The notes: a model not told the origin generated them from the letters alone. A DNA stretch of 64,000 nucleotides from G965233625 sp965233625 (GCA_965233625.1 OZ247499.1:5518001-5582000); one strand, 5' to 3'. Positions 44,981 to 53,235 are shown, numbered from the stretch's first letter. Translations and numbers: made by a program.

Positions 44981-46285
44981 CTAGCTGATCAGTGGTTTGA
45001 TGAGCTTGCCGCCGTCGACGATTTCGATCGGACGATCACCGGGCGCCATCAGTTCTTTGTCAGCTACGATACCCAGCTGATTGTAAACCGTGGTGGCCAG
45101 GTCCTGCGGGCTAACAGGATCGGTTTCTGGTTCCGAAGCGGTCGAGTTCGAAGAACCGTAAATCATGCCGCCTTTGATACCGCCACCGGCCAGCATCACG
45201 CTGAACACCTTCGGCCAGTGATCGCGGCCCGCGGTGCGGTTGATCTTCGGTGTACGGCCGAATTCACTGGAGACCATTACGAGGGTGGTTTCCAGCAGAC
45301 CCTGATTATCAAGATCGTTGATCAGGGTGGCCAGAGCTTGATCGAAGCTTGGCATCTGACGCTTCATGCTGGCGGTAATGCCATTGTGCATGTCCCAGCC
45401 GCCGTAGGTCAGCGTGACGAACCGCACGCCAGCAGCTACGAGACGACGGGCCATCAGCATCCGCTGACCAGCCTGGTTGCGTCCGTACTGGTCGCGGAGC
45501 GTCGATTTCTCGGCGTTGATATCGAATGCTTCGCGTGCCTGCTTGGCGCTGATCAGGCTGTATGCCCGGTCATAGAACGTATTCATGGCGCCGACGTTGT
45601 CGGACTTATCGCGTTGCGAGAAGTAGTTGTTCACTGCTTCAAGGGCCGAGCGGCGGCGGGCCGAACGGCCTTCGTCTACACCGTTGGGCAGGTTCAGGTC
45701 GCGCACCTTAAAGCCGCTGGAAGCAGGATCGCTGCCCAGGCTGAAAGGTGCGAACGAAGAACTCAGGTAACCCGTACCGGCGTATTCGTTGGGCTGGTTC
45801 GGGATGCAGACATAAGGCGGCAGGTTTTCGCGTGGGCCATATTCATGGCTGACAACGCTGCCCATGCTGGGGAACTTCAGTGCGGGGCTAGGCTTGTAGC
45901 CGGTGAACATGTTGTGGGTGCCACGCTCGTGAGCGGCTTCGCTGTGCGTCATCGAGCGGATCACGGAAATCTTGTCAGCGATCTTCGCCATGTTAGGCAG
46001 TGTTTCGCAGAAGACTTCGCCCGTGTTGGTTTTTACCGTCTTCATTTCGCCACGGTATTCCAGCGGCGAGAATGGCTTAGGATCCCACATTTCCTGATGG
46101 GCGGCGCCGCCAGGCAGATATATGTGGATAACGCTTTTGGCCTTGGCCTCTAAAAAGTCGTAGTGCTTCTGCTCTGCTTGAGCCTTCTCCATCTGGAAGA
46201 AGTCGGCGAGGGTCAGCCCCAAGCCTCCGAGGGCGCCAACAGTTAGTACATCGCGACGGCTAAGCGGATTACCCTGGCACTTCAT
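44981..46285 (-). CDS. DUF1501 protein (Tat-exported), first gene of the operon
   Basis: The 434-residue protein begins MKCQGNPLSRRDVLTVGALGGLGLTLADFFQ, a Tat signal (RRD at 10-12). It has the DUF1501 landmarks SVIHIYLPGGAAHQEMWDPKPFSPLEYRG, FVTLTYGGWDMHNG, EFGRTPKINRTAGRDHWPKVFSVMLAGGGIKGG. A GGAG 9 bp upstream fixes ATG 46285; the longer frame to 46474 starts upstream of the promoter and is therefore not translated. The protein is a paralogue of the 35040-36509 product, which closes the same operon. Confidence 0.9.
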   Translation of the reverse strand: MKCQGNPLSRRDVLTVGALGGLGLTLADFFQMEKAQAEQKHYDFLEAKAKSVIHIYLPGGAAHQEMWDPKPFSPLEYRGEMKTVKTNTGEVFCETLPNMAKIADKISVIRSMTHSEAAHERGTHNMFTGYKPSPALKFPSMGSVVSHEYGPRENLPPYVCIPNQPNEYAGTGYLSSSFAPFSLGSDPASSGFKVRDLNLPNGVDEGRSARRRSALEAVNNYFSQRDKSDNVGAMNTFYDRAYSLISAKQAREAFDINAEKSTLRDQYGRNQAGQRMLMARRLVAAGVRFVTLTYGGWDMHNGITASMKRQMPSFDQALATLINDLDNQGLLETTLVMVSSEFGRTPKINRTAGRDHWPKVFSVMLAGGGIKGGMIYGSSNSTASEPETDPVSPQDLATTVYNQLGIVADKELMAPGDRPIEIVDGGKLIKPLIS

Positions 46286-46407
46286 GGACTGACTCCGGTT
46301 CAAAAGGTGGGATTCCAAGATGCTGTTTGCAGGTGGTTGATCAACAGCGATCACTGGCAAGCAACAGGAATTACGGGGAGATTCTAGCGTGGTGTTCTGG
46401 GGAGGGA

Positions 46408-46425
46408 ATGCGGAATTTTCCGCAT
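46408..46425. promoter_or_regulatory. 18-bp perfect palindrome, candidate operator
   Basis: ATGCGGAA-TT-TTCCGCAT reads the same on both strands with no mismatch. It begins about 15-30 bp past the expected transcription start of the minus-strand promoter at 46446-46474, within the 5' leader, where a bound repressor would block transcription. No second copy of the full 18-bp site was seen elsewhere in the window by eye. Confidence 0.65.
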
Positions 46426-46445
46426 CGGTTGACAGTTGGTTGAGT

Positions 46446-46474
46446 AGCATACTCATGCACCCCCCAAATGTCAA
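46446..46474 (-). promoter_or_regulatory. Near-consensus sigma-70 promoter of the DUF1501/DUF1549 operon
   Basis: On the minus strand, TTGACA (46474-46469) and TATGCT (46451-46446) are spaced by exactly 17 bp. It points toward the DUF1501 gene, whose ATG lies at 46285, giving a leader of about 155 nt that contains the 18-bp palindrome. Confidence 0.75.
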
Positions 46475-46857
46475 ACATCAATCACCCCTGTTGCGAATCT
46501 CGGAATATCCTTAATGCGAGATAACTTCACATTAGCCCGATGCACCTGGGCGATGCTTACCCTCGGCCAGCACGCGGCGATATCATTCCGGTCTCGGGGT
46601 GTTGTCGAATTGATGACGAATCGAAGAGCCTCTTATGGTGGATTTCCTGGAATACGCGGTAAAACAGGCGTCAGAATCCTGATGACCGTCTCTGGCACAA
46701 CGATTGCTAACTTGCATTCATGCCGTACAGAACGCCGCTAATAGCGGGCGAAAAAATTAAAAGTATGCGGCTTAGCGAAGTCTGACCAGTTATCTGGCCG
46801 AAGAAATATCCCAGAGCCAACCGCAAGCACGCGGAATAAACCATCAGGAGCCTGCCG
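46475..46857. other. Intergenic region upstream of the operon
   Basis: Between the operon promoter and the next plus-strand gene about 380 bp contain no open frame with a ribosome site. A 75-codon frame at 46514-46741 lacks one and has an unusual composition. The stretch 46749-46760 is A-rich. I see no terminator, repeat or promoter that can be fixed with confidence. Confidence 0.4.
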
Positions 46858-47061
46858 ATGTCGACCGCAATCAGCCGCCCGAGCACCCGTCGCGAGTACA
46901 TCCCCACCCGTGAGGAGATCGCCAGAAGCGTCGCCGAGATTCAAGCAAACTGGTCCGAACAACAACGGCAGACGCGGCAGGACCAGGCTGCCACGGGCTT
47001 CCGCTTTCTGACGGCCATGATCAAACGACGCGAACTGGTCGATGGCATCCACATAGCCTAA
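46858..47061 (+). CDS. Small hypothetical protein
   Basis: The 67-residue protein starts at ATG 46858 with a good ribosome site (CAGGAGCCTGCCG). It is basic and helical (TREEIARSVAEIQANWSEQQRQTRQDQAATGFRFLTAMIKRREL), the type of short helical protein found beside regulatory genes in planctomycetes. No family is recognised. The alkB gene follows 43 bp later on the same strand, so a shared transcript is plausible. Confidence 0.55.
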   Translation: MSTAISRPSTRREYIPTREEIARSVAEIQANWSEQQRQTRQDQAATGFRFLTAMIKRRELVDGIHIA

Positions 47062-47104
47062 GCTGCACCGTGACTGTCCCTGGTTGACGCACGCGTGCAT
47101 CTTG

Positions 47105-47710
47105 ATGAATGAACCTGTCTATTCTAACTTCGCACGCCGCCCGCTGGACGATGTGCACGGATTGTGGGAAGGCGCCTTGCCCACCACGCTGCTGCCGGAT
47201 GAAGCGGGATTTGAAAATCTCTGGGACTTACACCCGGCTGAATTTCACGACGTGGCCATTCATGGCCGGGTCGTCAAGACGCCGCGCTGGCAACAGGCTT
47301 ACCATCGCGACTACGAGTACACCGGCAGCCGCAACAACGCGTTGCCCGTTCCCGCGCTGCTTCAGCCCTACTGGGACTGGTCGCGGCAGGCGATTGATAA
47401 CCGGTTAAACGGCATTCTGCTGAACTGGTACGATGGCAGATCGCAGCACTACATCGGCAAACATCGCGATAGCCGTAGGAACCTGATTGAAGGTTCGCCC
47501 ATCGTCACCATCTCGTTAGGCGAAACGCGGACCTTCCGCATGCGTCCCTGGCCCGCCCGCAAAGGCGAGTACGCCGACTTCGAAGCTGCCAACGGCGTTG
47601 TCTTCATCATGCCGTACGCAACCAATCTAACGTGGACCCATGAAGTGCCCAAATCAAAGCGGCATACGGGTCGACGCATCTCCGTCACGTTGCGTGCGTT
47701 CAATGAGTGA
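47105..47710 (+). CDS. AlkB-family 2-oxoglutarate/Fe(II) dioxygenase
   Basis: The 201-residue protein has the family's iron-binding pattern HxD...H (H120 and D122 in YIGKHRD; H179 in TWTHEVPK) and the 2-oxoglutarate arginines in GRRISVTLRAF (R191 and R197). AlkB proteins remove alkyl groups from nucleic-acid bases by oxidation. LNGILLNWYDGRSQHYIG and PIVTISLGETRTFRMR are further family segments. The ATG at 47105 was chosen over an upstream TTG (47084), since the latter gives a poor start. The protein is cytoplasmic and not adjacent to other repair genes. Confidence 0.88.
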   Translation: MNEPVYSNFARRPLDDVHGLWEGALPTTLLPDEAGFENLWDLHPAEFHDVAIHGRVVKTPRWQQAYHRDYEYTGSRNNALPVPALLQPYWDWSRQAIDNRLNGILLNWYDGRSQHYIGKHRDSRRNLIEGSPIVTISLGETRTFRMRPWPARKGEYADFEAANGVVFIMPYATNLTWTHEVPKSKRHTGRRISVTLRAFNE

Positions 47711-47727
47711 AGATCGATCGAGGAAGT

Positions 47728-48159
47728 TCAATCGAGTTTCAGTTCGTAGTCGTATTTTGCTTCGTCAATGGTGATGCGGATCGGTGAAGACTCAACATCA
47801 CCGTATTTCTTCAGCACAGCCTGATAGCTTTCTTCTTTCGAGGTTGTGCCGCCCATGACTGCGATGGGATCCTGGACAAATACGATGTATTCGCCAGGAG
47901 CGACGCCCATCGTGTTTCCGACCTGCAACTCGAATCGTCCCTGAGCGTCCGTAACATCCGAGCTGGCCGGGTTTTTGCCCGCGTCGACGGGGTCAAAACA
48001 CACCATCATCTCGGGAACCGGCTCGCCGTTATGGGTTAGTGTACCATTGACTGCGTGCATTTGACGTCCGCCCGGGGAACATCCGCTGCACGCAACAATC
48101 AAGGCGGCGCAACAAGTCATTGCAGCAATCGCGCAAAACCACCGGTAATTAAAATTCAA
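47728..48159 (-). CDS. Lipoprotein partner of the DUF1559 pseudopilin
   Basis: TTG 48159 is preceded by AGGAG 8 bp upstream, much better than the GTG at 48177. The 143-residue product has a lipoprotein signal (ALIVACSGC, lipobox IVAC) and a transthyretin-like/carboxypeptidase-regulatory beta-sandwich (MHAVNGTLTHNGEPVPEMMVCFDP, GRFELQVGNTMGVAPGEYIVFV). Such lipoproteins typically follow DUF1559 genes in planctomycetes. The gene is 108 bp downstream of the DUF1559 gene and probably in the same transcript. Confidence 0.8.
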   Translation of the reverse strand: MNFNYRWFCAIAAMTCCAALIVACSGCSPGGRQMHAVNGTLTHNGEPVPEMMVCFDPVDAGKNPASSDVTDAQGRFELQVGNTMGVAPGEYIVFVQDPIAVMGGTTSKEESYQAVLKKYGDVESSPIRITIDEAKYDYELKLD

Positions 48160-48267
48160 AGCGATAGCTCCTGTCACCGCCCGCTGGGACCGCCCGCGGG
48201 AGACTAATATCAGATGCTTAGAACAGGTTACTTCCGAACAAGAAGTGCGTGAATTCGAAATAGGAAC

Positions 48268-49167
48268 CTACGGTCTAGAGGCAACTTCGCCGCCGTCGCG
48301 TGTGAAGAATGCCCGCCATGGATTGCGTGCGATGGTGTCCGGCACAAAGGCAACACTGCCATCGCAGTAAGAGACCTGAATTCCACCGGGGTGATCGCTA
48401 CGGGCAGTGCGTGCGGACAGCCGGTTCTGGCGATGGTTGGGTGGAAAACTGGTCCCGCCCTGGTGGCTTATTGCGATACCTTCCGAATTGTGATTGACCC
48501 AGAAGAATGGGTTGGATGGTTTCCCTTTCATGTCGTCTGCCTCAGAACTGTGGTCCTGTTCCAGGAACATGTAGGTGTTGGACGTGCCATCGGTGATGTC
48601 GGCGAATCGCACACTGCTGTTCTTGTATCCGATTCCGTTCGAGGTGATGGAACGTTCTGGACAGCACGAACTCATCGCGTTACCGCCATTGATAGCGTAG
48701 TCTTTGAATTCACGCTCAGAACCGGCGCGCGCGGCGCTTGGGCAGACAAAGGTTTCGGGCATGTTCTGTGCTGCATACTGGTTGGTTGTGTTGCCGTGCG
48801 TGCCGAATTCGTTGAACCACGGGTCGCAGCGGTTGCTCGTCCATGCATCTGCTTCCAGATCGATCCGGTCGTAGAGGTTATCTCCTTCGATAAAGGGCAG
48901 GATGTATGCCGGCCAGCCGATGGATCCACGCTTCCAGGCGTTATTACTGCTGCCGCGATGGTAGTTTCCCGGCGGAAAGTGTCCGTTCACATCGTGAAAC
49001 GTGTGCAAGGCAAGCGACATCTGCTTCAGATTGTTAGAGCATTGTGCGCGGCGGGCAGCTTCGCGCGCAGCTTGCACAGCTGGGAGAAGTAAAGCAACAA
49101 GAACACCGATGATCGCGATGACCACAAGCAGTTCTACAAGGGTAAAACCATCCCTTTGACGAACCAT
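48268..49167 (-). CDS. DUF1559 protein with type IV pilin-like N-terminus
   Basis: The 299-residue protein has a prepilin-type leader and helix (MVRQRDGFTLVELLVVIAI, then IGVLVALLLPAVQAAREAARRAQC). The DUF1559 fold follows (SNNLKQMSLALHTFHDVNGHFPPGN, DGTSNTYMFLEQ, HPGGIQVSYCDGSVAFV). These proteins are very numerous in planctomycete genomes and are thought to be pseudopilin-like surface or periplasmic proteins processed by a prepilin peptidase. A promoter with TTGCAT and TATAGT lies just upstream, and GGAGG precedes the ATG. A lipoprotein gene follows. Confidence 0.92.
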   Translation of the reverse strand: MVRQRDGFTLVELLVVIAIIGVLVALLLPAVQAAREAARRAQCSNNLKQMSLALHTFHDVNGHFPPGNYHRGSSNNAWKRGSIGWPAYILPFIEGDNLYDRIDLEADAWTSNRCDPWFNEFGTHGNTTNQYAAQNMPETFVCPSAARAGSEREFKDYAINGGNAMSSCCPERSITSNGIGYKNSSVRFADITDGTSNTYMFLEQDHSSEADDMKGKPSNPFFWVNHNSEGIAISHQGGTSFPPNHRQNRLSARTARSDHPGGIQVSYCDGSVAFVPDTIARNPWRAFFTRDGGEVASRP

Positions 49168-49244
49168 GCGGAACCTCCGGCAGGAAAAATAAGAAACGAG
49201 ATTTGAAAAGATATGAAAGAGGCACCTTGAATCAGGCTAATTCC

Positions 49245-49273
49245 ACTATATTGGCTAGTGGCGTTCGATGCAA
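49245..49273 (-). promoter_or_regulatory. Sigma-70-like promoter of the DUF1559 gene
   Basis: On the minus strand TTGCAT (49273-49268) and TATAGT (49250-49245) are exactly 17 bp apart. The -10 box lies 78 bp upstream of the DUF1559 ATG, for a leader of about 70 nt. Confidence 0.65.
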
Positions 49274-49340
49274 CGTTACTGCCTCGCAAGGGGTGGCGCC
49301 TTAACTTTACCGGGCCCCATACGCCTGACGGTGACATGCC

Positions 49341-50264
49341 ATGAAAATTTTTGCACTCCCCCCGGTGACTTGCACTTTCGCACTTGTGCTGTGCGTTATT
49401 TTTGCAAGCAACGTAGCAGCACAAAATGAGGGGCGAACGCAGATTCCACCCCAGGTGCTCAACCTTCTTAAATCGCAGCGCGATGTGACCTATGCGAAGT
49501 ACGGTGAACGGACGCTGCAGATGGATATCTATGCGCCGCGTGGAGCAGAAGGAAAACTCCCCGCGATCATCTGCATTCACGGCGGTGGCTGGGCAAAAGG
49601 TAACCGGCTTAATCACGCGCGGGTGGCGCAGGCATTGGCGGTACAGGGTTTTGTGACGGCGACCATTTCTTACCGTCTGAGTGGAGAGGCGCCGTTTCCT
49701 GCTGCAATCCACGACTGCAAAGCGGCTGTGCGTTTTCTTCGCGCCAATGCGCAGAAGTACGGAATTGATGCTTCGAAAATCGGGGCGGCCGGTCTTTCCG
49801 CTGGCGGCCATCTGACGGCGCTGCTGGCGACATCGGCGGGTGTGAAAGAACTGGAAGGCGACGGCGGAAATGCAACGCACAGCAGCGCTATCCAGGCAGC
49901 CGTTCCGATGGGCGCCCAGACGGATCTGCTCTCGCAACGCACCGCCGAGGTCTCGGCCGCAGAACGGGGAAAAATCTGGCGCCAGTTCTTAGGTGGTCCG
50001 CAAGCGACGCAGCGAAAAACGTATCAGCTTGCGTCGCCGCTATCGCATCTGGACAAGGACGACCCGCCCTGCTGGTTTATCACCGGTGAGAACGATGACC
50101 CGAGCACGCATGCCGCGAAGTTCCGCAAGCAGATGTCAGAGTTTGACATTGCTTCCGGGCTGACCGTCATTAAAAAAGCACCACACCCGTTTCTGGGGAA
50201 ACAGGTGTGGTTTGATGAGGCGATGAATACCGCCGGTAAGTTCTTCAGCAAAACACTGAAGTAG
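49341..50264 (+). CDS. Secreted alpha/beta hydrolase (esterase-like)
   Basis: The 307-residue protein has a signal peptide, oxyanion-hole motif HGGGWAKGN (80-84), nucleophile elbow GLSAGG (S153), and candidate acid and histidine residues in ENDDPSTHA and APHPFLG. This fits the carbohydrate-esterase/BD-FAE-like group, where acetyl or feruloyl esters of polysaccharides are common substrates. It is divergent from the DUF1559 gene across 173 bp. Nearby genes do not identify its polymer. Confidence 0.87.
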   Translation: MKIFALPPVTCTFALVLCVIFASNVAAQNEGRTQIPPQVLNLLKSQRDVTYAKYGERTLQMDIYAPRGAEGKLPAIICIHGGGWAKGNRLNHARVAQALAVQGFVTATISYRLSGEAPFPAAIHDCKAAVRFLRANAQKYGIDASKIGAAGLSAGGHLTALLATSAGVKELEGDGGNATHSSAIQAAVPMGAQTDLLSQRTAEVSAAERGKIWRQFLGGPQATQRKTYQLASPLSHLDKDDPPCWFITGENDDPSTHAAKFRKQMSEFDIASGLTVIKKAPHPFLGKQVWFDEAMNTAGKFFSKTLK

Positions 50265-50309
50265 GGTCGCAGTGCTGTGCGCCGGGCAGGCGCCTTCTCC
50301 TTCTTTCTA

Positions 50310-51170
50310 TTAGTGACTGGTTTGTGTCAGTAGCTGAATCCGGGGGTTCTGAAGCTCCATGGCTTTCTGCCTGTGCTGCTCAGCCCGCTGATGTTCTCCC
50401 TGCTCATCGAAGAGTACGGCAAGACGCTGATGGGCGGTTACCGTGATGTTATCGATGCCGAAGGCTTCTAGCATTTCACCTACTGCCGGCGCCACGACGG
50501 GCATCCGTGGATCAGTAACGGTTGGCTGTCCCCACCAGGTAGGCACAAGCTCTACATTGGTGCGCGTCTTTGGTGCTAGCTGGATGACGGCTTCGAAACT
50601 GTCGATCGCTGCTTGCCGCCAGGCATGTCGCTGCAGAGCGGGGAACACATCTGTGCTGGCAATCTGCTCGCTGCGGATAGGGCCATCCATAAAGTCATGT
50701 GTCCCGGCGGCTCTGGCGCGCCACAGTTCTCCCTGGAAGAAATGCACGACGGCATTCTGTGGCGCCAGACCCCGCGCCGTGTTCAGGTGATCCATTGCGG
50801 CCGTCAGGTTCTGCTGCTTCAGATCCAGACCTGCCAGGAAAATCTGACGCCAGGCTTCGCGGTGCGGCTCCAGGCGGACAACCTGCAAAGAGGTTGCCGC
50901 CGTTTTCCAGTCGCCGCTTTCGATCTGCTCGACGGCCTGCCATAGCAGTTCGCATTGATCCAGTCGGTCGATTCCGTTTTCGTCCGCATCCTGCATGGTC
51001 TGCGCTGGCATCGGGGCGGCGGGTCCGATGGGCAGTTTCTGCGGTTCTTCGTGACCGGCCGCCGACAGTGCGAACGAGAGAATCACCGTGGCGATGATAA
51101 AGATCACCAGCCACTTGATGGCAGCCCTACTGGCGGAAACGTCGATCTGGTGGTGATGGTGCGTCAACAT
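50310..51170 (-). CDS. Membrane-anchored TPR-like protein with N-terminal polyhistidine
   Basis: The 286-residue protein begins MLTHHHHQIDVSASRAA and has one transmembrane helix (AIKWLVIFIIATVILSFALSAAG). The rest is helical with TPR-like character (AVEQIESGDWKTAATSLQVVRLEPHREAWRQIFLAGLDLKQQNLTAAMDHLNTARGLAPQNAVVHFFQG). The ATG at 51170 has GGGAGG 6-8 bp upstream. The positive-inside rule places the C-terminal part outside. The role is unknown; the HHHH tract could bind metal. A UspA gene lies just upstream on the same strand, with a gap of 111 bp. Confidence 0.75.
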   Translation of the reverse strand: MLTHHHHQIDVSASRAAIKWLVIFIIATVILSFALSAAGHEEPQKLPIGPAAPMPAQTMQDADENGIDRLDQCELLWQAVEQIESGDWKTAATSLQVVRLEPHREAWRQIFLAGLDLKQQNLTAAMDHLNTARGLAPQNAVVHFFQGELWRARAAGTHDFMDGPIRSEQIASTDVFPALQRHAWRQAAIDSFEAVIQLAPKTRTNVELVPTWWGQPTVTDPRMPVVAPAVGEMLEAFGIDNITVTAHQRLAVLFDEQGEHQRAEQHRQKAMELQNPRIQLLTQTSH

Positions 51171-51281
51171 GGCGCGCCTCCCTTCCAAGCAAGTGAAATG
51201 AAGCGGCGACTACTGCCAACCTGACTCGCTTTTTTCGTTGGTAGTAACGACAGATCAGTTATGCAAATGCCGCGCCGATTG

Positions 51282-51728
51282 TTAGGCAGCTGCACGCGGC
51301 GGACGGATGACAAGCACTGGACAATGCGCCAGACGCAGCACACGTTCAGCGACCGATCCCATCAGCAGCCGCGAGATTCCGCTGCGGCCATGCGATGGCA
51401 TCACAATTAACTCTGCAGGAATCTTGTCGGCCAGTTCGGCGATCTCCGATCCTGCATCGCCCAGCGCCACGTGCACCGTCACTCCTTCGCAGCGATGCTT
51501 CTCAAGCGTGGCGTGCAGGGATTTCCGGCAGTCGGCAATCCGGGTCGTGGTGTCAATCTGGCCCCAGACAACACCGGGTTCGGTGACGGGCACATCGTCG
51601 TACAGGACATGAACCACGTGCACATCCGCGGGCGATTGCACCAGCGTCATTGCCGTGCGAATCGCGTCGAACGACTCATCGGAAAAATCGCAAGGCGCCA
51701 GCACAGCCGTTTTCGGGCAGAAGCTCAT
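51282..51728 (-). CDS. Universal stress protein, UspA family
   Basis: The 148-residue protein is a single Usp domain: KTAVLAPCDFSDESFDAIRTAMTLV, with the ATP-binding signature SHGRSGISRLLMGSVAERVLRLAHCPVLVIR (G-x2-G-x9-GS). Usp proteins bind ATP and act in stress and starvation survival. It stands next to the TPR gene on the same strand and divergent from the ornithine-cyclodeaminase-like gene 380 bp away, in a region with unusual palindromes (51921-51979). Confidence 0.9.
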   Translation of the reverse strand: MSFCPKTAVLAPCDFSDESFDAIRTAMTLVQSPADVHVVHVLYDDVPVTEPGVVWGQIDTTTRIADCRKSLHATLEKHRCEGVTVHVALGDAGSEIAELADKIPAELIVMPSHGRSGISRLLMGSVAERVLRLAHCPVLVIRPPRAAA

Positions 51729-52108
51729 TGTTCTATTCCTTCTAGAAGAGAAAAGGGAAACGGGTTCATCGACGTGCGGCTACTGACGGCCGGCAACCAT
51801 GTAGTAATGCGAGGTCGCCAGTAACGCCTTGCAACAGAATGCAAATCCTACGCCGGAAATCCACGTAGAAATAAATTGCTTGTTTAAAGCGTTTTTACGA
51901 CCCACGCTCCAGACTAAGCCGTGTGCGATGGTGTGCACTGTGCCGTTCCGCACACCTCGCACTGTGCGGTGCGTGTGCGAAACCAGCCTCGCCCCTTTCA
52001 TTTCGCAGGCTATTGGCAGGTGAACCTGGTTGGCGCCACGTTTGCATAATGGCTTCGCCGTCTTTTGCCTGGAAATTACCTGGGACGTTTTGAACGGGAG
52101 AGAAACTC
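51729..52108. other. Divergent intergenic region with GTGCG-type palindromes
   Basis: Between the divergent UspA and ornithine-cyclodeaminase-like genes, 51921-51979 contains GTGTGCG, GTGTGC, CGCACAC and CGCACTGTGCG, ending with GTGTGCG. CGCACAC (51949-51955) and GTGTGCG (51973-51979) are an inverted repeat around CGCAC-T-GTGCG (51958-51968). No reliable open frame with a ribosome site was found. The rest is unremarkable, with an A/T-rich piece at 51865-51900. Confidence 0.45.
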
Positions 52109-53167
52109 ATGGCGCCGCACGAAATTCATTGCCAGTACTTTTCTCAGGAAGATCTGCTTGGCGCCGGCTGCCTGGATCTGCGTCTGGCGATGAAGGCCGC
52201 AGAAGATGCGATTCTGGCTTTTGAAAACGATGATGTTCTGTTCCCGGAGAAGATCGTTCAGATTTTCGACGACGCCACGCAGCAACGCATCAACTGCCTG
52301 CCCGCAACATTCAAAAAGGAAAAGATCTGCGGCGTGAAATGGGTGTCGGTCTTTCCGCCCAATCCTGTGATGCATGGCGTGCAGAACCTGTCGGCGGTAA
52401 TCATTCTTTCCGAAATAGAGCATGGCTTCCCCATCGCATTTATGGAGGGCACGCTGTGTTCCAACATGCGTGTCGGAGCGATGGGCGCCCTGGCTGCCAG
52501 CAGACTCGCACGCCAGGACGCCACGACCATCGGATTCATCGGCGCGGGTGAACAAGCGAAGATGCACCTGCTGGCGATGAAGACCGCCGTGCCCTCGCTG
52601 GAACGCTGCCTGGTTGCGGCGAAAGATGCCGCCGAAGAAGCAAACTTTCAGCGTGAGATGCAGCCGCTGCTGCCGGGTATGACCATCGAGGCAACGGCCA
52701 GCAATCTGGAAGCGGCGGTCAGTCCGGCGGACATCGTTGTGACGGCGACCAGCGCGCAGGCGCCGTTGCTGAAAGCCGCGTGGCTGAAAGAAGGCGTGTT
52801 CTACAGCCACATTGGCGGCTGGGAAGATGAATACGCTGTCGCCCACGCCTGTCAGAAAATTGTGTGTGACGACTGGGAGACGGTGAAGCACCGCACCCAG
52901 ACACTCAGCCGGATGTACCGCGACGGTGAATTGCAGGATAGCGATATCTACTGCGATCTTTCGGCGCTGCTGACCGGTGAGAAGCCCGGCCGGGAGTCGC
53001 CTGCAGAGCGGATTTACTTCAACGCCGTCGGGCTGGCTTATACGGACATCGCCATTGCGTACGCCATGTACCAGCGGGCGTGCGAAGCAGGCATGGGCCA
53101 GGACCTGAAGATTCAGCACGAGATGATCTTTGAACATGCTCATCTCAAAGACTGGGTGCGAATTTAA
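52109..53167 (+). CDS. Ornithine cyclodeaminase/mu-crystallin family protein
   Basis: The 352-residue NAD(P)-binding protein has a Rossmann motif FIGAGEQAKMHLLAM and substrate-side residues such as GVKWVSVFPPNP and NMRVGAMGALAA, as in the OCD/mu-crystallin family. Family members convert or reduce small amino or imino acids (ornithine, alanine, ketimines), so the substrate is unassigned. GGGAGAGAAACTC before the ATG supports the start. The start of the gene is close to a likely regulatory region. CBS and dihydroorotate-dehydrogenase-like genes follow on the same strand. Confidence 0.87.
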   Translation: MAPHEIHCQYFSQEDLLGAGCLDLRLAMKAAEDAILAFENDDVLFPEKIVQIFDDATQQRINCLPATFKKEKICGVKWVSVFPPNPVMHGVQNLSAVIILSEIEHGFPIAFMEGTLCSNMRVGAMGALAASRLARQDATTIGFIGAGEQAKMHLLAMKTAVPSLERCLVAAKDAAEEANFQREMQPLLPGMTIEATASNLEAAVSPADIVVTATSAQAPLLKAAWLKEGVFYSHIGGWEDEYAVAHACQKIVCDDWETVKHRTQTLSRMYRDGELQDSDIYCDLSALLTGEKPGRESPAERIYFNAVGLAYTDIAIAYAMYQRACEAGMGQDLKIQHEMIFEHAHLKDWVRI

Positions 53168-53235
53168 CCACAGCCGCGACTCATTTCGCACCTTTCATTT
53201 GCGGCGTTTTACTCTGATCTGCGAGGACGAGAACG

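Noticed and set aside
44951..46153. 400-residue frame on the plus strand
   Set aside because: It is antisense to the DUF1501 gene with well-matched Tat signal and family motifs. The frame reading has no family support.
46429..46457. Plus-strand TTGACA as a promoter
   Set aside because: No acceptable -10 box follows at 16-18 bp. The minus-strand boxes in the same place fit exactly.
46514..46741. Possible 75-codon gene upstream of the five-gene operon
   Set aside because: The start lacks a ribosome site and the composition is not gene-like.
46738..47100. 120-residue minus-strand frame
   Set aside because: It overlaps the better-supported 67-residue gene with a clear AGGAG start at 46858.
51780..52001. 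Possible 73-codon gene in the UspA/OCD spacer
   Set aside because: No ribosome site, no family, and it would read through the nested palindromes.
52076..53191. 371-residue frame on the minus strand
   Set aside because: It is antisense to the ornithine-cyclodeaminase-family gene, which has motifs and a ribosome site; the antisense frame is His/Arg-rich without structure.
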